Of a DNA stretch of 64,000 nucleotides, positions 54,101 through 62,834 are shown piece after piece. The position numbers and the translations under genes are program-made. Origin of the DNA: Streptomyces sp. TRM68367 (lineage in GTDB: Bacteria; Actinomycetota; Actinomycetes; Streptomycetales; Streptomycetaceae); the NCBI RefSeq assembly GCF_014495685.1, contig NZ_JACTVI010000035.1, positions 16,031 through 80,030 of the forward strand, written 5' to 3'. How positions within the stretch are numbered: position 1 is the first letter of the stretch; the number at the start of each line of letters is the position of its first letter. The notes below the pieces were generated by a model. That model worked only from the letters and a program-made list of their open reading frames with translations. It did no database searches and was not told where the DNA came from.

Positions 54101-55669
54101 CGCGACACCCTCACCGCCGACGGACACCGGCTGGACTTCACCCACGACGCCGTCGGGCGCGAACTGACCCGCGTATGGGGCACGGCGGCCTCCCCCGTGA
54201 GCGCGACGACCGCCTGGGACCTGGCCGGGCGTTCGGTCTCCCACTCTCTCGCCACGCCGGGGCGCACGCTGCGCGAACGGTCCTACACCTACCGGGCCGA
54301 CAACCACCTGACCGGCATCGCGGACCACGCGACGGGCAAGCGCCAGAACATGGAGCTCGATCCGGTCGGCCGCCCGCTGTCGGTCACCGGCGACGGTTGG
54401 GCCGAGTCCTACGCCTACGACCGGGCCGGCAACCAGACCGAGGCCGCCTGGCCCGAGAAAGCGCCCCGGGCCGAGGCCCGCGGCTCCCGCACCTACACCG
54501 GCACCCGCATCCGCGAGGCGGGGGCGGTGCGCTACGAGCACGACGACGCGGGCCGCATGGTGCTGCGTCAGAAGCGTCGGCTGTCGAAGAAGCCCGACAT
54601 CTGGCGCTACGAATGGGACGCGGAGGACCGCCTCACCGCCTGCACGACCCCCGACGGCAACCGCTGGCACTACACGTACGACCCGATAGGGCGTCGCACC
54701 GCGAAGTACCGCATGGCCGAGGACGGCCGGACCGCCGTCGAGGGCGTCCGCTTCACCTGGGACGACTCCACCCTCGCCGAACAGACCGACATCACCAACG
54801 GCCTCACCCTCACCTGGGAACACGACGGCCACCGCCCCCTCACCCAGCTCGAACGCAAGCCGAGGGGCCAGGGCGAGTACGACTCCCGCTTCTTCGCCAT
54901 CGTCACGGACCTCGTCGGCACCCCCACCGAACTCGTCGACGAACAGGGCGACATCGCATGGCGCTCCCGCACCACCATGTGGGGCACCACCGCACATCAT
55001 CGCGACGCCACCGCCCTGACGCCCTTCCGTTTCCCCGGGCAGTACGAAGACCGCGAAACCGGTCTCCATTACAACTACTTCCGTCATTACGACCCGGAGA
55101 GCGGCCGGTACACGACACCGGATCCGCTGGGCCTGGATCCCGCCCCCAACCCGGTGGCGTACGTCGACAATCCGCAGGCTTTCAGCGACCCGCTGGGGCT
55201 GGCCCCCTGCGATGAGAACAACATCAGCTGGAGCGGGCGAGTCCAGTACAAACCACTCCGCAACAAGCTCCCGCGGGGAGTTTTCGCCAAACTCGACCAG
55301 AGCATGATGGGCGGCAAGACCAAGCCCAAGCCCACGTCCGAGCCGCCGGGCTGGCAGTCGGGAAAGAATCTCAACCGTGGCCATCTGCTCGGCGCGCAGC
55401 TCGGCGGCTCGAACAAGAGCGTGCTGAACTTTGTCACCTTGCACCGCCACGCGAACGCACCGGTCCATGTGCACTATGAAAACGCGATTCGCAAGGCTGT
55501 TGACGCCGGAGAAAAGATTCAATACAAGGTGACACCCATCTACAAGGGAAATAACCCCGTCCCGGCGGCCATGCAACTGAATGTCCGCGGGGATCACGGA
55601 TTCCAGTTCACCCACCACAAGACCGGGGCTCTCGTGAACCAGGTGATCTTCCCCAACAAGCCCAAATAG
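51128..55669 (+). CDS. RHS-repeat polymorphic toxin with endonuclease (NS_2-like) C terminus
   Basis: 1513 residues. Residues 1-235: helical, coiled-coil WXG/LXG-like export region. About 235-330: hydrophobic, glycine-rich segment that may insert in membranes (SAVLGVLAMLIPGLQGVGIA). About 340-1345: DUF6531-like start (DPVDVASGEMLLTQTDL) and dozens of YD/RHS repeats ending in the RHS core (YNYFRHYDPESGRYTTPDPL, DPLGLAP). About 1359-1513: toxin domain with the nuclease motif NLNRGHLLGAQLGGSNKSVLN-like (His1419) of DNA/RNA non-specific endonucleases. The tail is less GC-rich than the rest. No immunity gene follows. ATG 51128 is chosen over 51080, which lies inside the previous gene. Confidence 0.93.
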   Translation: MVRPAVSEWESVFGFSDDPTPGDAEMLGDLARSYRTVADNAGDALPLVSGLENQQVGEGKSMEKLRDKLGDLAKQVRKLHSSYDQAAGALDTYVHSLRDQQRNADNALEKGREAKERLESATEVVRAAGADIGRLDSATLPPDDEEARASTRRALDEAHSKQSTAQTHADDAQADLDAARLLAEDARQVREEDAATAAQKLDDARDESVAGYSLWDKIKKVLSKALGIISAVLGVLAMLIPGLQGVGIALTIGAVVAGAASLGINMSIMAETGDWDIAEIVLGVVGLVGGGAAALKGIGGIGSALKGVKPASIKPSSIRVTSRDLKSRTCKTDPVDVASGEMLLTQTDLTLPGVLPLAVSRTHLSTYRYGQFFGPSWASTLDERLEIDDRGRVSWAREDGSILTYPSLPAAGSDEAVWPEEGPRLPLSCAGTGPNGGSTYLVSDPHSGLVRTFADHPADDNGLYWLTRWHDRNGNEVTASRLEDGTPTTLVHSGGYRVEVQCIAGLLTGLSVATPQGPVEVMSYQHDADGNLTHVVNSSGQPLVFGYDDQSRITSWTDRNNSTYRYVYDDANRVTETIGPDGYLSSRWSYDPEQCRTHYTDACGATTVYQLNNLHQVIGETDPLGHTTTSEWDRYDNLLAETDALGHTIRYEYDRAHNPTVIQLPDGSRSTSTYNGLNLPTTFTGHDGETWRQEFDERGNLTTVTAPDGTTNRFTHHRNGAVASATDPAGAEVAYEVDGAGIPLAVGNPAGHRATIERDAFGRPTSVTDPSGAITRAVWTVEGLLSERTAPDGRSERLTWDGEGNCLTSTDATGATTRFEYTHFDQPVARTTPDGVRYTFASDAELRRTQVVNPQGLTWDYTYDSAGNVIAESDFDGREITYALDGVGRVVCHTTALGQEITFRYNSLGELVEKNAAGASTSYAYDSAGALVRAASPTSTLELERDVMGRIVAETVDGRTTRFTYDILGRRTSRTTPTGAVTELTYDGNGNRDTLTADGHRLDFTHDAVGRELTRVWGTAASPVSATTAWDLAGRSVSHSLATPGRTLRERSYTYRADNHLTGIADHATGKRQNMELDPVGRPLSVTGDGWAESYAYDRAGNQTEAAWPEKAPRAEARGSRTYTGTRIREAGAVRYEHDDAGRMVLRQKRRLSKKPDIWRYEWDAEDRLTACTTPDGNRWHYTYDPIGRRTAKYRMAEDGRTAVEGVRFTWDDSTLAEQTDITNGLTLTWEHDGHRPLTQLERKPRGQGEYDSRFFAIVTDLVGTPTELVDEQGDIAWRSRTTMWGTTAHHRDATALTPFRFPGQYEDRETGLHYNYFRHYDPESGRYTTPDPLGLDPAPNPVAYVDNPQAFSDPLGLAPCDENNISWSGRVQYKPLRNKLPRGVFAKLDQSMMGGKTKPKPTSEPPGWQSGKNLNRGHLLGAQLGGSNKSVLNFVTLHRHANAPVHVHYENAIRKAVDAGEKIQYKVTPIYKGNNPVPAAMQLNVRGDHGFQFTHHKTGALVNQVIFPNKPK

Positions 55670-55681
55670 CCCGGAATGCGA

Positions 55682-55721
55682 GAGGGCTCCCGCCCCGGCC
55701 GTCCCCGGGGCGGGAGCCCTC
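55682..55721. terminator. Bidirectional 17-bp hairpin between rhs toxin and eccC
   Basis: Positions 55682-55698 and 55705-55721 are a perfect 17-bp inverted repeat with a 6-base loop, in the 71 bases between the convergent stops. It would end transcription from both sides. Confidence 0.8.
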
Positions 55722-55740
55722 AACTCGTACGTACGGCCGG

Positions 55741-58700
55741 TCAGCTCCCGGCCGGCGGCAGCACCGTCTCCGGAACCTGGACGGTACGCAGCACACCGTC
55801 GCCCAGGTGCAGGATCGCCCGGCCCGGTCGGGTCGCGCCCAGGCGGCTGCGGGGCACTTTGACGCCGATCAGTTCGCCGTCGCTCATGTTCTGCGGCTTC
55901 AGCAGCAGACCGCAGCGGTTTCGGCGGGCCTCGGTGTGCCAGCCGGAGAAGCCGGAGGAGAGGCGGTCGGTCTGACCGGCGATCACCAGGCCCCGGCCGG
56001 TCTCGGCACCGGACTTGGCGATCTGGGTGAGGACGGGCTCGGCCTTCGTCTTCAACAGCAGGTCGGCGTCGTCCAGGATCACCACGGCGCCCTTCGGCGT
56101 AAAGGCCAGTATCTGCTCGAGCGCGGTGGGGTCGATGTCGGACTCGTCGAAGACCGCGAGGACGCCGGGCCGTCCGGCGAGCCGGCGCAACTGTGACCTG
56201 GCGGGTGCGCCGACGACGACGGGTGTCTTCGTCGACAGCAGTGACAGTGCCAGCGTCGCCAGGACGGTGCTGCGGCCGGAGCGGGCGGGCCCGGCGACGA
56301 GGAACGTCGGCGTGACCGAGAAGTCCGGCCCGTAAGCGGTGAGTTCGTCGCCGCCGACACCGGCCAGGGCCCAGCGCGCGGACGGCAAGGGCCGCGGCAC
56401 GTACCGGGCCGCCTCCTGCCAGGCGAGCCGGTCCGGCAGAGTGTCGACGCGGAACGGCCTTGTCGCGGCGGGCAGTTGGGCCGCCCGCTCGCGGCAGTAC
56501 TCGGCGATCTGCTGGAGCGCCACGGCCTGCGCCTGGCCTTCCGGGCTGTCCGTGAGGAGCGCGATCTGTACCTCCGCCTTGTCGGCGGCACGGAACGCGC
56601 GGCCCGGCGGGATCTCGTCGGGCACGTTGCGCTGGGTGATGCCGATCATCCCGTACTCGGACTTCTCGTTCAGCTTCAGCACGAGCTTGTCCTCGGTGGA
56701 GCCGTTGACCCGGCTGGAGAACAGCGCCCGGTCACCGGTCATCACCAGGTGGATGCCGACGCTCGCGCCGTCCCGGAGCAAGGTGAGCACGGAGTTCAGC
56801 AGGTTCCCGGAGTCGTACTCGCCGAGCTGCTTGTCGAAGACCTCCCACCGGTCGATGAACAGCACGATGTGCGGTGGCCGTTCGCCCTCCGGCAGGGCAC
56901 GGCGGAGCTCCGGCAGGTCGGCACTGCCGCGGGCGGCGAGCATCTCCTGGCGCCGGGTCAGCTCCCCGGTCAGCCGGGCGAGCAGCCGGGCCACCCGGTC
57001 GGGCTGGGTGCGCTGGGTGATGGCCCCGCAGTGCGGCAGGCCCTCGATGGGCAGCAGCGCGCCGTTGCCGCAGTCGATGCCGTACATGTGCAGTTTGTCC
57101 GGAGAGTGGGCGGCGGCCAGGGTGCCGGCGATGGTGCGCAGCGTCTGGGACCTGCCCTGGCGGGGCGAGCCGATGATGTGCAGGTGTCCGAGCGTCGCCG
57201 GGTCGATCACCAGGGGCTGCCGGGCCTGTTGCGCGGGCAGGTCCACCACGCCGTACGCGACGGGTGCGAGGTCGTAGTCCGAGGGCGCGGGCACCGGCAA
57301 GTCGCCGATGACCAACTGCTCGGGCAGCGGCGGCAGCCAAGGGCTGTGCTGCGCGGGGATGCCCATCTCCCGGTCCGCCGCGCGGATCGCCGTGACGAGT
57401 CCGGTCAGGTCGGTCTCCACCTCGGCGGGTACGACCGCGCCACGGGGCCGCGCCGGGAGCGGCTCGCCGAGCCGTTCCCATCCGACCGTCACCGCCCAGG
57501 GTGCCGGCAGCGAGGTCGCCGCGGCACCGGGTCGGCGGCCGCCGACCCGTCCGGACTGGAACGGCACGAGGGAGTTCTGGCCCAGGCGGACATAGGCGCG
57601 GCCCGGTGTGCCCTGCGAAATCCCGGCGGCCTCAGGGGAGTTGATGACGTCCTGGCTCTCGCCCGCGTCCGTCACCCGGAGCGCGATGCGCAGGTTGGTG
57701 TTGGCGCGGATCTCCGAGGAGACGACGCCGCTGGGGCGCTGCGTCGCGAGGATCAGGTGGATGCCGAGGCTACGGCCCCGCTGGGCGATGTTGACCAGGC
57801 CCTTCACGAAGTCCGGCAGATCGCGCACCATCGAGGCGAACTCGTCGATGACGATGAGCAGTCGGGGCATCGGGTCATGGCCCGCCCCCGGCTCGCGCTC
57901 CAGGAGGTCGACGTAGTCCTCGATGTCCTTGGCGCCGACCGCGGCGAGGATGTGCTCGCGCCGGGTGAGCTCCGCCGTCAGCGACACCAGGGCCCGCTCG
58001 ACGAGGTGGGCGTCGAGGTCGGTGACCATGCCGACGGTGTGCGGCAGGTCCACACAGTCCTTGAACGCGGAGCCGCCCTTGTAGTCGACCAGGACGAACG
58101 TCATCGCGTCCGGACGGTTCGCCACCGCGAGCGAGGCGACCAGCGTCTGGAGGAGTTCGGACTTGCCGGAGCCGGTGGTGCCGGCGACCAGCCCGTGCGG
58201 GCCGTCGCGCCGCAGGTCCAGGGAGAACGGGCCGTCCAGGGAGACGCCGACGGTCGCCCGGGTCGAGCGGCCCCCGGCCGTCCAGCGCGCCCGGATGGCG
58301 GCGGCCTGCGGCGGGTCGAGGGCGAGGACGTCAAGCAGCCGCGCGGCGCCGGGAAGCACCGCGGCTTCCTCGTCGGTCCCGCCCGGGTCCCGCAGCGGGC
58401 CCATCGCGCGGGCCAGCGAACGGCACCACTCCAGGGACACCGCGTCCGGGCGGATGCCCCCGACGGTGCCCCGCCCGGAGCGTCCCACCCGCACGGTCCC
58501 GCCGGGCTCCTCGGCGACGACGGCGTGGCACTCCTCGGGCAGCAGCCGCTCCTCGGCGTCCAGGCAGACCGCGCGGACGCCGACGGCCGGTCCGTCACGC
58601 AGGATCTGCGCGACGCCGGGCAGCGAACGCAGCCTGCGCGCTCCGTCGAGGACGACGAGCACATCGGGTCCCGCGGGCCGGTTCCTCCGGTCGTCCCGTC

Positions 58701-60135
58701 CGGCGCGCTCGGCGATCAGCGCGGTCAGTTCGGCGACCCGCCGGGCACAGCTCTCCGTGCCGTAGCCGATGCTGGCCGGGATGTCGCCGGACTTCTTGCG
58801 CACGTGAGGCAGCCAGCGCAGCCAGGACCAGGCGTCCCGGTCCTGGCCGCCTGTCGTCAGGAAGTGGATCTGGAGGTCACGGGGGCTGTGCAGCACGGCG
58901 GCCTGGGCGACCGTCCAGCGCGCCACGGCGCGCGCGACCGGGCCCTCACCCGCGATGCCCAACACATCGTGCTCGCGCAGCGGAACCGTCACCGGGACGT
59001 CGTACGCGGTCCACGGGTCCTCGCGGCGGTGCTCGTCCTTCGTCGGGTCCTGGAGCACCACGTCGGAGGCCAAGTCGGCGGTCCCGATACGCAGTTCGAG
59101 GAAGTCGGCGTCGTTGGTACGGCGTTCCCACAGGCGGCGCCGGGGGCCGACGGCGGTCAGCACGACCTCCGCCGGGTCGGGGAAACCACGGCGCCGGGCG
59201 GTGCGTTCGGCCACCAGGGCCTCGGTCGCATCACCCTCGATGCGCGCCTTCTTCTCCTCGTACGCGGTGACGCTGTCCGAGTGGGACTGACGTCCGGTGC
59301 GCCGGCTCATCATGTAGTTGCCGACGATCGCGACCGGGGAGAGCAGCCCGAACAGCAGCATCGACATGCGGCCGAAGACCAGCGCCCCGGCCCCCGCCAT
59401 CACCAGCGGGGCAAGGGCGGTGATCCACGGGAGCGGCCGGGCGGCGGGCGGGGCGGGCGGCGAGGGCAGAGTGAAGCGGGTGGTGGTCACGGCCGGACGC
59501 AGCCGCGGCGGCCGGTTGTAGTCCCAGCCGGCGCCGTCCTCCGACGGCTGCACGGCCGCGTCCGGCCGCTGCGGGAGGGCGAGTTCGAGCAGGCTGCCAC
59601 CGATCAGGAGCTGCGCGCCGGCCGGCCAGGCGGTCGCCTCGGCGAGGTCCTCCCGGTCCATTTGCAGGATGCCGCCACCCGTCCCCGACGCCTCGGGCGC
59701 GACGCGGCAGCGCCCTCCGGGGCCCACCGTAAGCACGGCGAACGGACGGTCGGGTACGGCGCGCAGCACCTGGGCGGTCCCGTCGTGGGCAAGCCCGATC
59801 CGGTACTCGCCGATGTCGAGCCGGAACACGGCGCCCGCGCCGGCCCCGCCGACCGCACGGACTTCCACCAGGCCGACCGGTTCGGCCTCCGAGGTGCCCG
59901 CCGGACGGCCCAGGCCCACGATGGCCGCGTGGTGGAGCGGCGCGTCCCGCAGCCGCATATCGGCGGGCAGCAGCCGGTCGCCGGCGTACAGGCCGAGGCC
60001 CTCCGGGGGCCGGTGAACGCCTCCCGCCCCGGCCAGCGCCTCCGCGACAGCGCTCACGGGCGTGTCCGGGTCGGCGTCGAGGTGGACGTCGAACGCGTCA
60101 CCGCCCCCCTCGACCACGGTCAACATCAACGACAC
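55741..60135 (-). CDS. eccC: EccC, type VII secretion FtsK/SpoIIIE ATPase
   Basis: 1464 residues from GTG 60135 (GGAGGACG upstream; ATG 60126 is an alternative). An N-terminal ubiquitin/FHA-like region is followed by two membrane helices (about 250-300: ITALAPLVMAGAGALVFG; LLSPVAIVGNYMM). First ATPase: Walker A GTTGSGKSE near 651 and Walker B LLIVIDEF near 758. Second (near 990, GSPRQGRSQT) and third (near 1285, AGPARSGRST) nucleotide sites are degenerate, as usual in EccC. It powers export of WXG100-tagged substrates, here presumably the RHS toxin. EccB, EccD, EccE and mycosin are not in the window. Confidence 0.95.
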   Translation of the reverse strand: MSLMLTVVEGGGDAFDVHLDADPDTPVSAVAEALAGAGGVHRPPEGLGLYAGDRLLPADMRLRDAPLHHAAIVGLGRPAGTSEAEPVGLVEVRAVGGAGAGAVFRLDIGEYRIGLAHDGTAQVLRAVPDRPFAVLTVGPGGRCRVAPEASGTGGGILQMDREDLAEATAWPAGAQLLIGGSLLELALPQRPDAAVQPSEDGAGWDYNRPPRLRPAVTTTRFTLPSPPAPPAARPLPWITALAPLVMAGAGALVFGRMSMLLFGLLSPVAIVGNYMMSRRTGRQSHSDSVTAYEEKKARIEGDATEALVAERTARRRGFPDPAEVVLTAVGPRRRLWERRTNDADFLELRIGTADLASDVVLQDPTKDEHRREDPWTAYDVPVTVPLREHDVLGIAGEGPVARAVARWTVAQAAVLHSPRDLQIHFLTTGGQDRDAWSWLRWLPHVRKKSGDIPASIGYGTESCARRVAELTALIAERAGRDDRRNRPAGPDVLVVLDGARRLRSLPGVAQILRDGPAVGVRAVCLDAEERLLPEECHAVVAEEPGGTVRVGRSGRGTVGGIRPDAVSLEWCRSLARAMGPLRDPGGTDEEAAVLPGAARLLDVLALDPPQAAAIRARWTAGGRSTRATVGVSLDGPFSLDLRRDGPHGLVAGTTGSGKSELLQTLVASLAVANRPDAMTFVLVDYKGGSAFKDCVDLPHTVGMVTDLDAHLVERALVSLTAELTRREHILAAVGAKDIEDYVDLLEREPGAGHDPMPRLLIVIDEFASMVRDLPDFVKGLVNIAQRGRSLGIHLILATQRPSGVVSSEIRANTNLRIALRVTDAGESQDVINSPEAAGISQGTPGRAYVRLGQNSLVPFQSGRVGGRRPGAAATSLPAPWAVTVGWERLGEPLPARPRGAVVPAEVETDLTGLVTAIRAADREMGIPAQHSPWLPPLPEQLVIGDLPVPAPSDYDLAPVAYGVVDLPAQQARQPLVIDPATLGHLHIIGSPRQGRSQTLRTIAGTLAAAHSPDKLHMYGIDCGNGALLPIEGLPHCGAITQRTQPDRVARLLARLTGELTRRQEMLAARGSADLPELRRALPEGERPPHIVLFIDRWEVFDKQLGEYDSGNLLNSVLTLLRDGASVGIHLVMTGDRALFSSRVNGSTEDKLVLKLNEKSEYGMIGITQRNVPDEIPPGRAFRAADKAEVQIALLTDSPEGQAQAVALQQIAEYCRERAAQLPAATRPFRVDTLPDRLAWQEAARYVPRPLPSARWALAGVGGDELTAYGPDFSVTPTFLVAGPARSGRSTVLATLALSLLSTKTPVVVGAPARSQLRRLAGRPGVLAVFDESDIDPTALEQILAFTPKGAVVILDDADLLLKTKAEPVLTQIAKSGAETGRGLVIAGQTDRLSSGFSGWHTEARRNRCGLLLKPQNMSDGELIGVKVPRSRLGATRPGRAILHLGDGVLRTVQVPETVLPPAGS

Positions 60136-60210
60136 GAAAACGTCCTCCAGCCAGCGTGAATGGGGGGCCTCGGCGGCCGCACTCGGCGGCTCCCGTGCCA
60201 CTGACAGGGC

Positions 60211-60277
60211 CTACGGCCCCCGTCCGCGGATGGTTCACCGGTGCGCCGGGTGAACCATCCGCGGACGGGCGCCGTAG
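60211..60277. repeat. Long near-perfect palindrome between eccC and membrane-protein gene
   Basis: Arms 60219-60239 and 60249-60269 match over 21 bp without a mismatch around a 9-base loop; after one C:C mismatch a further 7 bp (60211-60217 with 60271-60277) also pair. It lies in the divergent 235-bp region, about 80-95 bases from each start codon. It could be a regulator site, a transcript structure, or a small mobile remnant. Confidence 0.85.
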
Positions 60278-60370
60278 TCGCCATCGGGTGCCCGGCACAG
60301 CGACTGTGCCGCCCCCGCTTTCGACCGTCCCGGCTCCGCCGCCGGGGGTGCCCCGACAAGGAGTCAGAAG

Positions 60371-61312
60371 ATGATCTGGTACGTCCTGGCCGTGGTGCTG
60401 GGGCTGGCGCTGATCGGAGCGGTGGCCGCGCTGATCGTCACCGAGCGGCGGGCCCGCCCGCCGAAGCCCGTCGCCGCCTCGACCGCCGTCGTGGGCAGGG
60501 AGGCGCTGGACGTGGTCAACGCGGGCCTGCGCCGGCTGACGGGCGAATGCCTGCGCTCTGGCCGGTCGCTGCCCGACCTGTACGGCGTCGTCTACTCCGA
60601 GGAGCGGCTCGGACTGCTGCTGGCCGGGGCCGAGGAGGCCGCCCCCGCGCCCTGGACCGCCGAGGCGGACGGCGAGCGCTGGACGATCTCGCCCGACGAT
60701 CTGCACCGCCCCGGCCCCGAGGGCGAACCGGCCCTGCCGTACGCGCTGACGGTGACGGTGGGCCTGGCCGGCCCCGACCGGGTGCTGGTCGACCTCTCCC
60801 GGGCGGCGGGACCCATCTCGGTGACGGGTCCGGACGACGAAGTGCGCAGCCTGGTGCGGGCCGTCGTCACCGAGGCGCTCGACAGCCCGGTGGGGGCGCT
60901 CGCCGAGGTCACCCTGGTGGGATCCCTGGCCGACGGCCGGCTCCTTTCCGGCGACGAGCCGCGGACCTCGCGTCTGCGCAACGCGGCCAGCCTGGAGGAG
61001 GCGTTCGCCACGGCGGCGTCGGTGGGCACGGGAGCGCCGGAGCCCGGATCGTCCGACGTCACCCAGATCTTCCGGCTGATCGAGAGCAGCAGCCGGATCG
61101 CCGTCCATGGCGAGGCGCCGCATCTGTTCGTCGTGGACGCCTCACAGCTCCCGCGCCGGGAGGGGGTACTGGCCGGCCTGCGGCGCGGGGACGCACTGCT
61201 GGTGCTCGGCGAGGCACCCACGGGGTGGCGCTGGCGTGCCGGTGCGGGCGGATCGCTCGACACCGGGCCGCTCGGCCTGGAGATCACCCGGCACGCGGGG
61301 CGTCTGGCATAA
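60371..61312 (+). CDS. Type VII-linked membrane-anchored hypothetical protein
   Basis: 313 residues with one N-terminal membrane helix (WYVLAVVLGLALIGAVAALI) and a soluble remainder. GGAGTCAG precedes the ATG. Alternating strand-helix blocks (ALTVTVGLAGPDRVLVDLS; APHLFVVDASQLPRREGVLA) are seen but no known catalytic motif. Divergent from EccC, so a structural or regulatory role in the secretion system is likely. Its stop is 3 bases from the convergent ECF sigma gene. Confidence 0.7.
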   Translation: MIWYVLAVVLGLALIGAVAALIVTERRARPPKPVAASTAVVGREALDVVNAGLRRLTGECLRSGRSLPDLYGVVYSEERLGLLLAGAEEAAPAPWTAEADGERWTISPDDLHRPGPEGEPALPYALTVTVGLAGPDRVLVDLSRAAGPISVTGPDDEVRSLVRAVVTEALDSPVGALAEVTLVGSLADGRLLSGDEPRTSRLRNAASLEEAFATAASVGTGAPEPGSSDVTQIFRLIESSSRIAVHGEAPHLFVVDASQLPRREGVLAGLRRGDALLVLGEAPTGWRWRAGAGGSLDTGPLGLEITRHAGRLA

Positions 61313-61315
61313 GTG

Positions 61316-61900
61316 TCATCCGGCCTCGCGGTCCAGGCCGCCCGCGTACAGCCCGCGGCTGTGCAGTGCCTCGCGCAGGGCGCGGGCGGCGTAGTACGTC
61401 CGGGACTTGACCGTGCCCGGCGGCACGCCGAGGACCTTGGCCGTCTGGTTGACGCTGCGTCCCAGGTAGTGCACGTGCAACAGGACCTCGCGCTGTGCCG
61501 GCCGCAGGTCCCGCAACGCCTCGATGAGCACCTGGGAGGTGAGGATGTGGTCCACGCCGTCGGACACCGGCAGGTGGGCGAGTTCGGGGTCACCGGTCTC
61601 CGGTGGTCTGGCCTGGCGGGCCCGGTGGCCGTCGATGACGAGATTGCGCAGCGCGGTGAACAGCCAGGGCCGCGCCGAATCCGTGGTCGGGTCGAGTTCC
61701 CCGGCGTGCCGCCAGGCGCGTATCGCGACTTCCTGGAGGACGTCCTCGGCGCGGTGCCAGTCGCCCTCCAGCCACCGTGCGGCGAACTGCAGCAACGCGC
61801 GGCCGTGGAAGTGGTAGAGCGCTCTGAGGAATTCGTCGGGGCAGGGCTCCGCGGCGTGGGGGCCGGGTATTCGGTCTTCGGTCGAAGCGCGGGCCGACAA
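61316..61900 (-). CDS. ECF-type RNA polymerase sigma factor
   Basis: 194 residues from a TTG with GGAAGG upstream. Region 2: ALLQFAARWLEGDWHRAEDV and LQEVAIRAWRH; region 4: RDLRPAQREVLLHVHYLGRS and NQTAKVLGVPPGTVKSRTYY. Proximity suggests it may control the type VII module or the LamG gene, but no anti-sigma gene is adjacent, although the LamG membrane protein lies directly upstream on the same strand. Confidence 0.9.
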   Translation of the reverse strand: MSARASTEDRIPGPHAAEPCPDEFLRALYHFHGRALLQFAARWLEGDWHRAEDVLQEVAIRAWRHAGELDPTTDSARPWLFTALRNLVIDGHRARQARPPETGDPELAHLPVSDGVDHILTSQVLIEALRDLRPAQREVLLHVHYLGRSVNQTAKVLGVPPGTVKSRTYYAARALREALHSRGLYAGGLDREAG

Positions 61901-62063
61901 GGGCCTTCCTCTCCGGTCGTCTGTGGGGGAGACGGATTCAGCCGGCCGCGGGAGAACGAGCAGGCCCCGCCGCGGGCCGCCGTGCGCCCGTGCGGCGTTC
62001 GTGCGGCGCCCGTGCGGCGCCCGTCAGCCTGCGGCGGCGGTGAACTCGCCCCTTTGGCGCCTA

Positions 62064-62834
62064 TCAGCCCGGTTCGTGGGAGGAAAGTGAACTCACCTCA
62101 CGGGGCGTCAGCTCCCGGTCGTAGACATGTACGTCGGCGATGTCACCGTTCCAGTAGTCGGCCGCCTTCCCATCGAACTTGCCGCGTCCGATCACCACGG
62201 CGCCGGTGGGTTTCACGCTGCTGGAGGCCACCCTGGTTCCCGCGAGCCGGCCGTCCACGTAGACCCTCATCCGGTGGTCCTTCTGGCTGTACGTGCCGGT
62301 CAGGTGGTACCAGCGGCCGGACTGCGGCTTCTCGGGCGTCTTCGCGACCGTACGGGCACCGGCGAAACTGAAGGCGAAGTTCCCGTCCGGGCCGGAGTAC
62401 TGGAGGAAGAACGTGCTGATCCGGTCGCCGTCCTGGGACAGGGCGGTGTGGATGCCGGTCATGTTCTGGGCGGTGAGGCGCACCCGCGCGGCGACCGAGT
62501 AGTCCTTGCCCACGGTGTCGAGCCGGGTGTTGGTGTCCGCGTATCCGCTGGTGCCGTCCAGCTGCAGGGCGCCGCCCTCGGGGCCGTCGGTCCACTGCGT
62601 GCCGCCGCTGACCACGGCGTCGTACTCGCCGGCCTTCGCTGTGCCGGACTGGTGCAGGGGCCACCATCCGAGCCCCCGCAGCGACTCGGCGCCGCCACCC
62701 GGGCTCGATGCGGCCGGCTTCGCCCCGGCCTGTTCCTTCCCGGAGTCCTGGCCGCGCACCAGTTGGACGACGACGAAGGCCAGCGCGACGGTCAATACGG
62801 TGATCGTGGTGATAAGCGTCCATCTGCGCGTCAT
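62064..62834 (-). CDS. Exported LamG (concanavalin-like) protein
   Basis: 256 residues. An N-terminal membrane anchor or signal (TLITTITVLTVALAFVVVQL) is followed by a Gly/Ala/Ser linker and a LamG-like jelly roll (about 60-250): ALQLDGTSGYADTNTRLDTV, DYSVAARVRLT, GRWYHLTGTYSQKDHRMRVY, DIADVHVYDRELTPREV. Such domains bind sugars or proteins outside the cell. ATG 62834 follows GGGGAAA; ATG 62858 is an alternative. Upstream of the sigma gene on the same strand. Confidence 0.85.
   Translation of the reverse strand: MTRRWTLITTITVLTVALAFVVVQLVRGQDSGKEQAGAKPAASSPGGGAESLRGLGWWPLHQSGTAKAGEYDAVVSGGTQWTDGPEGGALQLDGTSGYADTNTRLDTVGKDYSVAARVRLTAQNMTGIHTALSQDGDRISTFFLQYSGPDGNFAFSFAGARTVAKTPEKPQSGRWYHLTGTYSQKDHRMRVYVDGRLAGTRVASSSVKPTGAVVIGRGKFDGKAADYWNGDIADVHVYDRELTPREVSSLSSHEPG

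Noticed and set aside
50849..55723. 1624-codon open frame on the minus strand opposite the RHS toxin
   Set aside because: High-GC antisense shadow; repetitive Val/Gly/Arg-rich translation with no domains, while the plus frame has clear RHS repeats.
56476..60159. 1227-codon plus-strand frame opposite eccC
   Set aside because: Antisense shadow with Arg/Gly/His-biased composition and no motifs; EccC is certain on the other strand.
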